Assembly: GCF_001691415.1 (NCBI RefSeq)
Contig: NZ_LRRR01000004.1
Location: forward strand, 124,001 to 188,000
Source of the DNA: Pararhodobacter sp. CCB-MM2
Lineage (GTDB): Bacteria > Pseudomonadota > Alphaproteobacteria > Rhodobacterales > Rhodobacteraceae
Reading direction: 5' to 3'
DNA: 64,000 nucleotides
Below, piece by piece: positions 33,544 through 43,342 of this stretch (positions within the stretch are counted from its first letter, which is position 1; each line of letters opens with the position of its first letter). A model generated the notes under the pieces. It was given only the letters and a program-made list of their open reading frames with translations. It ran no database searches and was not told the origin of the DNA. The position numbers and the translations under genes were made by a program.

Positions 33544-33988
33544 AGCGTTCGTCTCCGAGGCGGGCATAGAGGTCGAGCTGGGTTTCAAGGAAGTCGATAT
33601 GACCTTCCTCGTCCGTCAGCAGCTCCTGGAACAGCTCCATCGACACGAAGTCGTTGACCGAGGCGCAATAGGCGCGCGCCTCGCGATACAGTGCGGCGGC
33701 CTCCTGCTCGGCGGCGAGGTCGGCTTCCAGCGTCTCTTTCGGCGTCTCGCCGATGCGCAGCGAATCGAGCTTTTGCAGGTTCGGATGCCCGCCGAGGAAG
33801 ATGATCCGGGTGATCAGCTTGTCGGCGTGATGCATCTCCTCGATGCTTTCCGCGCGGCTTTTCTTCGCCATCTTGGCAAGACCCCAATCGTCCTGCAGGC
33901 GGTAATGCAGCCAATACTGGCTGACCGCCGTCAGTTCCGACCGCAGGGCCCGGTTGAGATAGTCGATGACCTTTGCGTCACCCTTCAT
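33503..33988 (-). CDS. bfr: Bacterioferritin
   Basis: A 161-residue heme-containing ferritin subunit. All ferroxidase ligands known from E. coli Bfr are present: Glu18, Glu51, His54, Glu94, Glu127 and His130, and the heme-binding Met52 is conserved (IEEMHHADK). It stores iron in 24-mer shells. It lies directly after bfd (11-bp overlap) and before the di-heme oxidoreductase, tying storage and release of iron to the imelysin genes. Confidence 0.96.
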   Translation of the reverse strand: MKGDAKVIDYLNRALRSELTAVSQYWLHYRLQDDWGLAKMAKKSRAESIEEMHHADKLITRIIFLGGHPNLQKLDSLRIGETPKETLEADLAAEQEAAALYREARAYCASVNDFVSMELFQELLTDEEGHIDFLETQLDLYARLGDERYALLNAAPMDEAE

Positions 33989-34229
33989 GGCTCTCTCTCC
34001 TGTGTGGCGTGGCGCGCAGGGCGCGCAGCTCCATGGGGACTTCGGTATTCGGATTCGCCCGCATGGTCGAGAGAAACTGCGTCATGCAGCCGCCACAGTC
34101 CACCGACTTTCCCAAGGCGCGGTAAACCTTGCCGGGGGTGATGATGGTGTGCGGGTCCGAGGCGCGCATCCAGTCGACCGCGGCATGAATGTCGCGGTCG
34201 GAGATGCCTTGGCAGGAACAGACGATCAT
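33978..34229 (-). CDS. bfd: Bacterioferritin-associated ferredoxin
   Basis: An 83-residue [2Fe-2S] protein with cluster cysteines Cys4, Cys6, Cys45 and Cys48 (VCSCQ and DCGGC), the BFD-like pattern. Bfd donates electrons to bacterioferritin to mobilise stored iron. The start at 34229 gives the standard MIVCSCQ N-terminus; the longer frame is spurious. The C-terminal ~20 residues ([15 protein letters not shown]) extend past the usual length. Next to bfr, overlapping it by 11 bp. Confidence 0.93.
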   Translation of the reverse strand: MIVCSCQGISDRDIHAAVDWMRASDPHTIITPGKVYRALGKSVDCGGCMTQFLSTMRANPNTEVPMELRALRATPHRRESHEG

Positions 34230-34251
34230 CGTCGGACCTCCGATCGGGCGG

Positions 34252-35523
34252 TTACTGGAACACCGCCGAGGGGTTGTCGAGGCTGTCCGAGCCTTCCAGC
34301 TCGATTCCGTCGAGACCCAGCGCGGCGATGGCACGCTCGATGTCGCGGGTCTGGTCGACCAACGCGTTGACGGCGCCCATGATGACCTCTTCGCCCTGCG
34401 CGTTGCCCGGTGCGAGCATCATGTCGTAGGACATGCCGCCCTCGGCGGTGTCGACCATGGTCTGCAGCGCGGCGACCGAGGCATCCAGCTTCGCGGTCAG
34501 CGCGGTATCCAGCGCGGCGTCATGCTCGGCCACGTAATCCGACAGGCTGGGGCCGGTCACGACCGAGCCATCGACGCGGGTATATTCGCCGACATAGACG
34601 TTCCGGATGCCGAGCGCGTCATAGTAATGGCTGTAATGCGTGTTGTCCGAGAAGCAGTCATGCTCTTCCTCGGGGTCGTTCAGCATCAGGCCCAGCCGGA
34701 TACGCTCGCCCGCCAGCTCACCGTAGGACAGAGAGCCCATGCCGGTCAGGATCGTCGACAGGCCGGCGTTTTCGTCGGCCATCACGGCCTCGCGCGCGGC
34801 GCCGCCTTCGGTCCAGTTGCCGGCCATTTCTTGCAGGTCGGCGATCAGCAATTCGGTCGCGGCGCGCAGATAGGCGGCGCGGCGGTCGCAATTGCCGTTG
34901 GTGCAGTCATCACCTTGGGCATAGTCGGTCCACGGACGGTCACCGGCGCCAGCGTCGGTGCCGTTCAGATCCTGACCCCAAAGCAGGAATTCGATGGCGT
35001 GATAGCCGGTGGCCACGTTGGCCTCGACCGAGTCGGCCTCTTGCAGCACGTCTTGCAGCAGGGCGGGGGTGATCTCGGTCGCGTCGATCTCCTCGCCGGC
35101 GATGGCGAAGGTCGGGTTGGCGATCACGTTCAGCTCGGCGGCGGGGTTGTCGTCACCGCCGATGTAGCTGCGCGAGACATAGTCGATCAGGCCTTCGTCC
35201 AGCGGCCAGGCGTTCACGCGGCCTTCCCAATCGTCGACGATGGAGTTGCCGAAGCGGAAGGCCTCGGTCTGCTGATAGGGCACGCGGGCGGCACGCCATG
35301 CGGTGCGGGCGGCCTCCAGCCCCTCGGCCGAGGGGGCGGCGAGGAAGTCCTCGATCGCGCTTTGCAGCGCCTGCGCCGTGGTGACCGAGTCGGCATAGCC
35401 CGCTTCGGCAATGCTGGCATAGGTGGTCAGCACCTCGGACGGCGTCACGGCCGAGGCAGCGCCCGGCAGGGCGATGGCGGCGGCGATGGTCAGGCTACGG
35501 GCAAAGGGCGAAATACGGCGCAT
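34252..35523 (-). CDS. Imelysin-family (peptidase M75-like) iron-regulated protein
   Basis: A 423-residue secreted protein with a signal peptide ending PGAASA. The GxHxxE motif characteristic of imelysin is intact (GYHAIE, His175 to Glu178). A Cys pair (DDCTNGNCDRR) and SDNTHYSHYYD segments are typical. Members include IrpA and insulin-cleaving outer membrane protein; most are thought to bind iron rather than act as proteases. It is the first gene of the iron operon (34252-35523 down to 29942). A -35-like TTGACT lies at 35650-35655 on the minus strand. Confidence 0.9.
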   Translation of the reverse strand: MRRISPFARSLTIAAAIALPGAASAVTPSEVLTTYASIAEAGYADSVTTAQALQSAIEDFLAAPSAEGLEAARTAWRAARVPYQQTEAFRFGNSIVDDWEGRVNAWPLDEGLIDYVSRSYIGGDDNPAAELNVIANPTFAIAGEEIDATEITPALLQDVLQEADSVEANVATGYHAIEFLLWGQDLNGTDAGAGDRPWTDYAQGDDCTNGNCDRRAAYLRAATELLIADLQEMAGNWTEGGAAREAVMADENAGLSTILTGMGSLSYGELAGERIRLGLMLNDPEEEHDCFSDNTHYSHYYDALGIRNVYVGEYTRVDGSVVTGPSLSDYVAEHDAALDTALTAKLDASVAALQTMVDTAEGGMSYDMMLAPGNAQGEEVIMGAVNALVDQTRDIERAIAALGLDGIELEGSDSLDNPSAVFQ

Positions 35524-35700
35524 GGAGTCCTCAGGCTGGCATGGCACCCCGCTGAAACGGGGGGCGAAGGTCTTGCCGGGCTGACCCGTGGTCGCTGCGC
35601 ACAGGATGGCTTGGCTTGGCCGCACCATGCGTCCGGCCCGGCCCGAAGTCAATCCTGATATTTTTGCTTGGGAATAAGCGCGCGCCGGCGCCTGTGGGGT

Positions 35701-36138
35701 TCACCCCAGCAGTTTCGCCATGTGCCGCATCGCCAGCGAGTAGCCGTGAATGCCGAAACCGGCCATCACCGCATCGGCGCGCAGGCTGACGTAGGAATGA
35801 TGGCGGAAGGCTTCGCGCTTGTGGACCTGGCTGATGTGGACCTCGATCACCGGCCCCTCGAAGGTGTTGAGCGCGTCCAGAACCGCAACCGAGGTATGGG
35901 TCAGCGCCGCCGGGTTGATGATGATGCCGGCCGCCTGTTCGCGGGCCTCGTGGATCCAGTCGACGATCTGCCCCTCCCAGTTGGACTGGCGCAGCAAGGT
36001 CTCCAGCCCGGCCTCGCGGCCGATCTCGGCGCATTGGGTAGCCACATCATCCAGCGTGTCATGGCCGTAGATCTCGGGCTGGCGCTTGCCCAGCAGGTTG
36101 AGGTTCGGGCCGTTGAGAATATGGATCATCCGGGTCAT
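35701..36138 (-). CDS. aroQ: 3-dehydroquinate dehydratase, type II
   Basis: A 145-residue flavodoxin-fold enzyme of the shikimate pathway that converts 3-dehydroquinate to 3-dehydroshikimate. The N-terminal [19 protein letters not shown] carries the lid arginine and catalytic Tyr24; [10 protein letters not shown] and the [17 protein letters not shown] segment carry the other active-site residues. The start at 36138 is supported by GGACGCGTA upstream and normal length. The same enzyme can act in quinate catabolism, but nothing nearby demands that. Confidence 0.95.
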   Translation of the reverse strand: MTRMIHILNGPNLNLLGKRQPEIYGHDTLDDVATQCAEIGREAGLETLLRQSNWEGQIVDWIHEAREQAAGIIINPAALTHTSVAVLDALNTFEGPVIEVHISQVHKREAFRHHSYVSLRADAVMAGFGIHGYSLAMRHMAKLLG

Positions 36139-36222
36139 TACGCGTCCTGCCGTCTGGGTTGGGGCGACACTAACGCCGCCTTGATGCCGAAACCAGAGGC
36201 ACCGCACCGTGCGCCGGACAGC

Positions 36223-36242
36223 TTTCCGCGCAAGCACGGAAA
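36223..36242. repeat. 20-bp inverted repeat between aroQ and the DUF1800 gene
   Basis: TTTCCGCGC-AA-GCACGGAAA: 9-bp arms with one mismatch around AA, in the 189-bp divergent gap. It may be an operator or a small hairpin; nothing else was seen in the gap. Confidence 0.4.
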
Positions 36243-36327
36243 TGTGCCTTGGCGCGCGCTTGGTGGTTGGGCCAAGCCACGCTACCTTGGCAACAGGCCG
36301 ACCATCGGCCCAATGGCAGGAGGCCCC

Positions 36328-37689
36328 ATGCGCAGTGTCGGCAGTTTCATCGCGCTCAACCGTTTCGGCGTTGGTGCCGCGCCGGGGGATGAGGCCCGCA
36401 TGGGCGATGACCCGCGTGGCTGGCTGTTGGCGCAGATCCGCCCCGATGCCCCGTTGCCGCATCGGCTGCGCGAGTTCCGATCCTCGGATGAGATCATCAC
36501 CGGCATCTACACTGCCCGCTTCGAAGGCGCGGAGGCCCGACGCGAAGCGGTCCGGCAAGCCATGGGGCAGGATTTTCGGGCCGAGCTTCTGGCCCGGGCC
36601 CGCAACATGACCCGCACCGAAGGTGTTCTGGCCGAGCGGATGGTGCAGTTCTGGTCCAACCACTTCACCGTCTCGCTGACCCGCGGCGCGCGCAACGGCG
36701 CTGCCATTGCCGCCTATGAGCGCGAAGCGATCCGCCCGCATATCTTCGGCCGCTTCGCCGATATGCTGCGGGCCGTGGCGCGGCATCCTTCGATGCTCGA
36801 TTACCTCGACAACACGCGCTCGGTGGGGCCGGAGTCGCCAGCCGGGCAGCGTCGCCGCGAGACCCGCGAGATCGAGACGACGCTCAACGAGAACTTCGCC
36901 CGCGAGCTGCTGGAGCTGCACACGCTGGGCGTCGATGGCGGCTACGCGCAGGCCGACGTGGTGCAGACCGCGCTGATCCTCACCGGCTGGAGCCACGGCG
37001 GCTATCGGCGAGGGGGCGACGAGCGGGTGCATGGCCGCTTCCAGTTCGTCCGGCGTCAGCACCAGCCCGGCGACAAGACGGTGCTGGGCGTGACCTACCC
37101 CGAGGCCGGCGAGGAAGAAGGCCTGTCCCTGCTGGCCGACCTTGCCCGCCACCCCTCGACGGCCCGGCATATCGCGCTGAAACTGGCGCGCCATTTCATC
37201 GCCGACGACCCGCCCGACGCGGCGGTCGCCCAACTCGCCCGCGTGTTCCAGGACACGGACGGTGATCTGGCGCAGGTGACCGCGGCGCTGATCTCGCTCG
37301 ATGAGGCTTGGGCCGATCCGCTGGCCAAGGTCAAATCGCACCACGATTTCATCATCGCCCTGCACCGGGCCAGCGGCCTGCGCCTGACGCGCGAGACCTA
37401 TTTCCAGCCCTTGAACCTGCTGGGCGCCTATCCGTTCTCGGCGCCCTCGCCGGCGGGGTGGGGCGACCGCGCGGAGGATTGGCTGGGACCGGAATCGCTA
37501 ATGATCCGGCTGGAATTCGCCCGCGCCTTTGCGGGACGTCTGCCCGGCACCTTGATCCCGGCCGAGGTGATGGAGGCCACGATCGGCCCCGTCGCGCCCG
37601 AGGTGACGCAGACATGGGTGCACCGCGCACCCTCGGGCGATGCGGGCCTTGCGATGATTTTCTCCAGCCCCGAATTCCAGAGGAGGTGA
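36328..37689 (+). CDS. DUF1800 family protein
   Basis: A 453-residue protein of the DUF1800 family, which is nearly always followed by a DUF1501 gene, as here (2 bp apart). Recognisable blocks are [37 protein letters not shown] and [10 protein letters not shown]. The start at 36328 follows AGGAGGCCCC. No signal peptide is visible. The function is not known; the pair may be involved in an extracytoplasmic process since the partner is exported. Confidence 0.88.
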   Translation: MRSVGSFIALNRFGVGAAPGDEARMGDDPRGWLLAQIRPDAPLPHRLREFRSSDEIITGIYTARFEGAEARREAVRQAMGQDFRAELLARARNMTRTEGVLAERMVQFWSNHFTVSLTRGARNGAAIAAYEREAIRPHIFGRFADMLRAVARHPSMLDYLDNTRSVGPESPAGQRRRETREIETTLNENFARELLELHTLGVDGGYAQADVVQTALILTGWSHGGYRRGGDERVHGRFQFVRRQHQPGDKTVLGVTYPEAGEEEGLSLLADLARHPSTARHIALKLARHFIADDPPDAAVAQLARVFQDTDGDLAQVTAALISLDEAWADPLAKVKSHHDFIIALHRASGLRLTRETYFQPLNLLGAYPFSAPSPAGWGDRAEDWLGPESLMIRLEFARAFAGRLPGTLIPAEVMEATIGPVAPEVTQTWVHRAPSGDAGLAMIFSSPEFQRR

Positions 37690-37691
37690 GT

Positions 37692-38876
37692 ATGCTGAAC
37701 CGCCGTTCCTTCCTGCGCCTGACCGGCACGGGGCTGGCCTATGCGGGGGTCGCCGGGGCGCTGACGGCCTCGGGCGCGGCCTTCGCCTCGGCCCCCACGG
37801 ACAACCGCTTCGTCTTCGTCTTCCTGCGCGGGGGCCTTGATGGCCTGCACGCGCTGGTGCCGTGGGCCGATGCCGATTACCACCGGCTGCGCCCACAGCT
37901 GGGCGCGCCTTTGCGCCCGTCCGAGGGCGGGGCGATCGACCTCAACGGCTATTTCGGGCTGCATCAGGACCTGTCGGCACTGATGCCGCTGTGGCAATCG
38001 GGCGAGTTGAGCTTCATCCCGGCCGCCACCACGCGCTACCGCGACCGTTCGCATTTCGACGGGCAGAACTTGCTGGAGAACGGCACGGGGCGTCCCAACG
38101 GCGCGCGGGATGGTTGGCTGAACCGCGCCATTGTCGAGCTGAACGGCGGCGACCGGCGTCTGGGCCTGTCACTGGGCCCCTCGGTGCCGCTGATCCTGCA
38201 GGGGCCGGCGCCGGTGCAGGCGTGGTCGAACGAGCAGCTGCCCGATCTCGACGAGGATTTCCTGCAGCGGCTGGCCGTGGTCTATCGCCATGATCCGGCC
38301 TTCCAGTCGGCGCTGGCCGCCGCCATGGGCACGCCCGAGCCGGACATGTCCGCTGATGCCCCGACGCGCGACAATTTCGTCATCGCCGCCCGTGCCGCCG
38401 CCGATATCCTCGCCGCGCCCGAGGGCCCGCGGATCGGCGTCTTGGAGATGAGCGGATGGGACACTCATTACGGCCAGCCGGGGCGTCTGCCGCGTTTGTT
38501 CCAGCGTCTGTCCGAAGGGCTCTTGGCCCTGCGCGAGGGGTTGGGGCAGGACTGGTCGCGCACCGTCGTCATGGTCGCGTCGGAGTTCGGGCGCACCGCG
38601 GCCGAGAACGGTAGTCAGGGCACCGACCATGGCACGGGCGGACTGGCGATGCTGGCGGGCGGTGCGGTCAGGGGCGGGCAGATCGCCGGCGACTGGCCGG
38701 GGCTGAGTGCGGCGGCGCTGTTCGAGGATCGCGACCTGCGCGCGGTGAATGCCTACGAGTCCGTGTTCAAGACGATCCTGATCCAGCATCTGGGGCTGGA
38801 TGCAGGCTTTGCCGAACGCGTGGTCTTCCCGGAAAGTCAGTCCTTGGCGCCTTTCGAAGGGATCTTGCGGGCTTGA
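37692..38876 (+). CDS. DUF1501 family (sulfatase-like fold) Tat-exported protein
   Basis: A 394-residue protein beginning MLNRRSFLRLTGTG, a twin-arginine-type signal, so it is probably exported folded. The DUF1501 core resembles alkaline phosphatase-like enzymes: VFVFLRGGLDGLHALVP near the start, RDRSHFDGQN in the middle and EFGRTAAENGSQGTDHGTG near the end, where the Asp/His residues could bind metal. It forms an operon with the DUF1800 gene. The substrate is unknown. Confidence 0.87.
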   Translation: MLNRRSFLRLTGTGLAYAGVAGALTASGAAFASAPTDNRFVFVFLRGGLDGLHALVPWADADYHRLRPQLGAPLRPSEGGAIDLNGYFGLHQDLSALMPLWQSGELSFIPAATTRYRDRSHFDGQNLLENGTGRPNGARDGWLNRAIVELNGGDRRLGLSLGPSVPLILQGPAPVQAWSNEQLPDLDEDFLQRLAVVYRHDPAFQSALAAAMGTPEPDMSADAPTRDNFVIAARAAADILAAPEGPRIGVLEMSGWDTHYGQPGRLPRLFQRLSEGLLALREGLGQDWSRTVVMVASEFGRTAAENGSQGTDHGTGGLAMLAGGAVRGGQIAGDWPGLSAAALFEDRDLRAVNAYESVFKTILIQHLGLDAGFAERVVFPESQSLAPFEGILRA

Positions 38877-38912
38877 ATGTCAGTCTTTTGATGGTCTGAC
38901 ATTTTAATTTTC
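38876..38912 (+). terminator. Intrinsic terminator after the DUF1501 gene
   Basis: An 8-bp stem (AATGTCAG / CTGACATT) is followed by TTTTAATTTTC. It begins at the stop codon of the DUF1501 gene. It is strikingly AT-richer than its surroundings. Confidence 0.75.
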
Positions 38913-38956
38913 TATGAATTTCTGAAGCTTGCCGTCATCGGTTTTGTGCAAGAATG

Positions 38957-38989
38957 AAGGGCGGGCCGCTGCTGCGGACCCGCCCTTTT
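38957..38989. terminator. Second terminator between convergent genes
   Basis: A ~13-bp stem (AAGGGCGGGYCCGC type) with a short loop is followed by TTTT on the plus strand. Placed between the DUF1501 terminator and the end of the RND pump gene, it can stop transcription from both directions. Confidence 0.75.
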
Positions 38990-39025
38990 CCCTGCGTTTG
39001 CGGGGCTTTCCTGCCCGATCTGGCC

Positions 39026-42000
39026 TTAGTTCCGGCGGTGCGCCGACAGGGCCTCGCCGCCCAGCATCCTTGACAGAAGCCAACGCAGCCGGTCCTTCAG
39101 CCCCTCCATCACCGAGAAGACCGAGGGCACGAAAAGCAGGCTCAACGCGGTCGACAGAAGCAGGCCGCCGATCACCGCGATGGCCATCGGCGCGCGGAAC
39201 TCGCCGCCCGTGGCATGGGCCAGCGCCGAGGGGATCATGCCCGCCGTCATGGCGATGGTGGTCATGATGATCGGGCGCGCGCGCTTGTGTCCGGCCTCGA
39301 TCATCGCGGTCGAGCGGTCGAGCCCCTCCTTCACGCCTTCCAGCGCAAATTCGACCAGCATGATCGCGTTCTTCGTGACGATCCCCATCAGCATCAGGAA
39401 GCCGATCACAACCGACAGGCCGATCCCCGAGCCATAGAGATAGAGCGCGAAGATCGCGCCGCCGATCGCCAGAGGCAGCGACAGCATGATCGTCAGCGGC
39501 GTGACGAAGCTGTTGAACAGCAAGACCAGCACCACATAGACCAGCATCAGGCCCGCCCCCATCGCCAGAGCGAACGAGCTGAAGATCTCACCCATCGTCT
39601 CCACATCGCCCGACGGCTGGATCGCCGCGCCTTCGGGCATCTGGGTGTTGGCGGGCAGGGCATAGATCGCTTCGGTCGCCGGGCCCAGATAGACGCCGGG
39701 GGCAAGGTCGGCCTCGATCGACACGCGGTAGCGGCGGTCGTAGCGCTCGATCACCGAGGTGCCCGAGGCCAGCCGGATATCCGCCACCGCGCCCAAGGGC
39801 ACCATCGCGCCCGAGGACGAGGGGATGCGGAAGCCGATCAGCCGGGTGATGTCGTTGCGCGTCTCCTCGTTCAGGCGCACGCGGATCGGCAGACGTTCCT
39901 CGCCCGCGTCGAACTGCGCGAGGTTGGCGTCGATATCGCCGATGGTCGCCACCCGGATGGCCGAGGCCAGCGTCGCCGCCGTCACGCCCAGCTCGGCTGC
40001 GCGGTCGGGGTTGGGGATGATCTGGATCTCGGGCCGCAGCAGCGCCGCTTCCGAGGCCACGCCGCGCAGCTCCGTCAGGCCGCGCATCTGGTGCAGCAAC
40101 ATCGTCGCCGCCTCGGAGGCTGCGGCTTCGGTATCGGCCAGCACGTTGATCGTCACCTCGCGCGTGCCCTCGGCCCCCAGTACGAAGGCGCGGACGTCGG
40201 GCAGGTCGGCAAGGCGTTCCTCGATCTCGGCGTTAATCTGGGTCCAGGAGCGGTCCCGCTCTTCCTTGTCGCCGTAATTGACCTGAATGCTGAGGGTCGT
40301 GGCCGAGGAACCGTTGACGAAGACACGCTCCACCTCCTCGACCGCTTCGATCCGGGTCGAGATCTGCTGCGCGACCGCGCGGGCCTCGGACAGGGTCGTG
40401 CCGGGGGGCAGATCGACCGAGACGACCGAACGGCCGGCATCCGAGGGTGGGACGAATTCCTGCGGCAGCAAGGTCGCGGAATAGATCGAGGCGGCGAAGA
40501 TGCCGACGCCCGCCAGCAGCGTGATCGTGCGGTTGCGCAGGGTCCAGCGCAGCACGGTCAGATAGCCGCGCATGAGGAAGCCGTCTTTCTGCGCATGCTC
40601 GCCCGCGCCGGGTTTGGAGCGCATGAAATAGGCGGCGAAGAGGGGCGTGATCAGGCGGGCCACGGCCAGCGAGAACAGCACGGCCACGGCCACCGTCAGG
40701 CCGAATTGCTTGAAGAACTCGCCGGCGATGCCGCCCATGAAGCTGACCGGCGCGAAGACCGCGACGATGGTCAGCGAGATGGCGATCACCGTCGTGCCGA
40801 TCTCGGTCGCGGCTTCCATCGCGGCCTCATAGGCCGGGCGTCCCATGTGGATGTGCCGGTCGATGTTCTCGATCTCGACGATGGCGTCATCGACAAGGAT
40901 GCCGACCACCAGCGTGATCCCTAGAAGCGAGATGGTGTTGAGCGAAAAGCCCAGCAAATCCATGACGATGAAGGTCGGAATGGCGGACAGGGGAAGGGCC
41001 ACGAAGGCCACCACCGTCGCGCGCCAGTTGCGCAGGAACAGGAACACCACGATGATCGCCAGGATCGCGCCCTCGTAGAGCGTGTCCATGGCGGATTCGA
41101 AATTGGCCTCGGTGTAGATCGTCGCGTCGTCGATCAGCTCGAAGGCGGTGTCGGGGTATTCGTGCTGCAGCTCGGCCAGCCGTTCGCGCGCGCTGTCGGC
41201 GGCCACGAGGTCCGAGGCCCCAGTCGCGCGGAACACACCGAAGGCCACCACGGGGCGGCCGTTGAACAGGGCGAAATTCTCGGCTTCGGCGGCGCCGTCG
41301 GTGACGCTGCCCAGCTGGTTCAGCGGCACCGTCTGGCCCGTGGGCAGGCGGATCGGCGTCGCGGCCAGCTGCTCCAGCGATTGGGCCGAGCCAAGCGCGC
41401 GGATCACGTATTCAGAGCCGTAGAGATCGCCCTGACCGCCCCCCTGATCGAGGTTCGTCTGCGCCAACTGCTGGCTGACCGAGGCCGCGCTGAGGTTCAG
41501 TGCCAGCAGGCGGTCGGGGTCCAGATCCACGCGGATCTCGCGCTCGGCCCCGCCAAGACGGGTGACCGAGCCCACGCCGGCCCCGCCCTGAAGGCTGCGG
41601 GCCACCACGTCGTCGACGAAGGTGGACAGCTCTTCGATGGAGCGCGTCTGGTCGGCGACGGCATAGGTGAGGATCGGCCGGCCCGTGAAATCAAGGCGTT
41701 GCACGGTCGGGTCCGAGGTCGTGTCGGGCATCTGGTCGCGCGCGGCGGTCACGGCATCCTTGACGTCATTGAGGGCGCGGTCGGTATCCGTGCCCATCTC
41801 GAACTGGATGGTCAGCGAGGCCGAGCCGTCGCGGGCCGTGGCTTCGATATGCCTGAGACCGGCGATGTCGCTGACCTCGTCCTCGATGGGCTGGATCACC
41901 TGACTGGCGATCTCGGAGGGGGCGGTGCCGGGGGCGCTGACGCTGATCGTCACCACCGGAAGGTCCACGTTGGGCATCTCGGTCACCGGCAGGCGCCCGA

Positions 42001-42085
42001 AACTGACGAGGCCCGCGATCACCAGCACAAGGAAGGCGGCAATCGGCGGGACGGGATTCTTGATCGACCAGGTCGAGAGGTTCAT
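39026..42085 (-). CDS. RND multidrug efflux pump, inner-membrane permease
   Basis: A 1019-residue AcrB/MexF-class proton antiporter of normal length. Helix 4 carries the proton-relay acid pair (VGILVDDAIVEIENIDRH), and the N-terminus (STWSIKNPVPPIAAFLVLV) and periplasmic loops follow the family. It exports toxic organic molecules with the adaptor encoded just upstream (4-bp overlap). No outer-membrane TolC-type gene lies in the window. The nearby regulator and operators suggest induction by a small molecule; detoxification of aromatic acids is a possibility. Confidence 0.94.
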   Translation of the reverse strand: MNLSTWSIKNPVPPIAAFLVLVIAGLVSFGRLPVTEMPNVDLPVVTISVSAPGTAPSEIASQVIQPIEDEVSDIAGLRHIEATARDGSASLTIQFEMGTDTDRALNDVKDAVTAARDQMPDTTSDPTVQRLDFTGRPILTYAVADQTRSIEELSTFVDDVVARSLQGGAGVGSVTRLGGAEREIRVDLDPDRLLALNLSAASVSQQLAQTNLDQGGGQGDLYGSEYVIRALGSAQSLEQLAATPIRLPTGQTVPLNQLGSVTDGAAEAENFALFNGRPVVAFGVFRATGASDLVAADSARERLAELQHEYPDTAFELIDDATIYTEANFESAMDTLYEGAILAIIVVFLFLRNWRATVVAFVALPLSAIPTFIVMDLLGFSLNTISLLGITLVVGILVDDAIVEIENIDRHIHMGRPAYEAAMEAATEIGTTVIAISLTIVAVFAPVSFMGGIAGEFFKQFGLTVAVAVLFSLAVARLITPLFAAYFMRSKPGAGEHAQKDGFLMRGYLTVLRWTLRNRTITLLAGVGIFAASIYSATLLPQEFVPPSDAGRSVVSVDLPPGTTLSEARAVAQQISTRIEAVEEVERVFVNGSSATTLSIQVNYGDKEERDRSWTQINAEIEERLADLPDVRAFVLGAEGTREVTINVLADTEAAASEAATMLLHQMRGLTELRGVASEAALLRPEIQIIPNPDRAAELGVTAATLASAIRVATIGDIDANLAQFDAGEERLPIRVRLNEETRNDITRLIGFRIPSSSGAMVPLGAVADIRLASGTSVIERYDRRYRVSIEADLAPGVYLGPATEAIYALPANTQMPEGAAIQPSGDVETMGEIFSSFALAMGAGLMLVYVVLVLLFNSFVTPLTIMLSLPLAIGGAIFALYLYGSGIGLSVVIGFLMLMGIVTKNAIMLVEFALEGVKEGLDRSTAMIEAGHKRARPIIMTTIAMTAGMIPSALAHATGGEFRAPMAIAVIGGLLLSTALSLLFVPSVFSVMEGLKDRLRWLLSRMLGGEALSAHRRN

Positions 42086-43251
42086 TCGCTCTGCTCCGGC
42101 GTGTCGCCTGCGCGGATCGGGCGGACGTGATCGCCCGCAGCGAAGAAGGCGCCGGCGCGGGCGACGACCTCGTCCCCGGCGTCAAGGCCCGAGAGGACCT
42201 CCTGCCAGCCTTCCCACGCCAGCCCGGTGTCGACCGCGACCCGTTCCAGCGCGTTGTCGCCGTCGACGCGGTAGACGAAGCTGCCCTCGGTGTCGCGCAG
42301 GACCGAGGCCAGCGGCACGGCCAGCCCCTCACGATCCGCGACGACGACCATGCCGCCGACATAGAGGCCGGGACGCAGGCCGTCGCTGTCCTCCAGCGCG
42401 ATGCGGACCTCGCCCAGACGGGTCGTGGCGCTGACGATGGGGGCGACGCGGCGGACCTCGCCTTGCACGGGCGGCAGCGAGGCGATGCGCAGCTGAGCCG
42501 GCGCGCCGGGGTGCAGCAGTACCAGCTCGGTTTCCAGCACTTCGGTCGTGGCCTCGACCACGCCGTCTTCGATCAGGCGGAAGATCGGCTCGCCGGCGGT
42601 GGCGGCGATGGCACCGATCTGGCCGTTGCGTTCCGAGATGATGCCGGCGACGGGGGCGGTGATGGTCGCGTTCTCCAGATCCAGCTGCGCCACTTCCAGC
42701 GAGGCCCGGGCCTGTTCCAGCGCCGCTTCGGCCGCCTGTACCCCGTCGCGCGCCGATTGTGCCGAGGCCTCGGCCCCAAGCTGCGCGGTCAGCGCCTCAT
42801 CCAGCGAGGCCTGCGTGGCGGTGCCGCTTTCGCGCAGCGCGCGCATCCGCTCCAGCACCTGATTGGCCTGCCGCAACTGCGCCTCGCTGGCCGAAACCTG
42901 GCTTTGGGCTTGTCCGCGCGCGGCTTGCGCGTTCGACAGCGCGGCCTCGGCCTGAGCGACGCGCAGGGTCAGCGTGCGCTCGTCGATGCGGGCCAGCACG
43001 TCGCCGGCCGCGACCCGGTCGCCCACGTCGACATTCAGCGCGGTGATGGCAAAGCCGCCGGTATGCGGGAAGACCAGCACCTCGTTGCGCGCGATCAAGG
43101 AGCCGGTGACCGGCACCACCTGCCGCATCGGCCGGGTCTGCGCAGAAGCGACGGTGACGGCGGGGGCATGGGCGCTGTCCTGCGCCAAGGCGGGCAGGGG
43201 GGCCACGGCGGCGAGGCTGAGCAGGGCCGCGAAGGGTAGGGTCAGACGCAT
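42082..43251 (-). CDS. RND efflux periplasmic adaptor (membrane fusion protein)
   Basis: A 389-residue HlyD/AcrA-type protein: signal peptide (LLSLAAVAPLPALA), barrel-sandwich lipoyl-like halves (TGSLIARNEVLVFPH and ATITAPVAGIISERNGQIG) flanking a long Ala/Gln-rich coiled-coil hairpin (~95-190), then beta-barrel domains. The start at 43251 is preferred because it puts the signal peptide at the N-terminus; the in-frame ATG at 43311 would overlap the left operator. Translationally coupled to the pump gene. Confidence 0.92.
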   Translation of the reverse strand: MRLTLPFAALLSLAAVAPLPALAQDSAHAPAVTVASAQTRPMRQVVPVTGSLIARNEVLVFPHTGGFAITALNVDVGDRVAAGDVLARIDERTLTLRVAQAEAALSNAQAARGQAQSQVSASEAQLRQANQVLERMRALRESGTATQASLDEALTAQLGAEASAQSARDGVQAAEAALEQARASLEVAQLDLENATITAPVAGIISERNGQIGAIAATAGEPIFRLIEDGVVEATTEVLETELVLLHPGAPAQLRIASLPPVQGEVRRVAPIVSATTRLGEVRIALEDSDGLRPGLYVGGMVVVADREGLAVPLASVLRDTEGSFVYRVDGDNALERVAVDTGLAWEGWQEVLSGLDAGDEVVARAGAFFAAGDHVRPIRAGDTPEQSE

Positions 43252-43289
43252 CCGGTCCTCCGGCTGTTCGGCACCGGGGGCGCCATTGT

Positions 43290-43307
43290 GTTCAATTTCA
43301 ACTGAAC
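43290..43307. promoter_or_regulatory. GTTCA-N8-TGAAC operator, left copy
   Basis: GTTCA-ATTTCAAC-TGAAC lies 39 bp upstream of the adaptor start. A second site with identical arms and spacing is at 43343. The pair sits between the pump operon and its divergent regulator gene. Confidence 0.65.
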
Positions 43308-43342
43308 GCAAATAGGGGGTCGCTTGCGCGCGGTCAAGGAGC

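Noticed and set aside
39215..40924. A 569-codon plus-strand frame inside the RND pump gene
   Set aside because: The sequence is an Arg/Asp/His-rich shadow of the pump reading frame with no recognisable domain.
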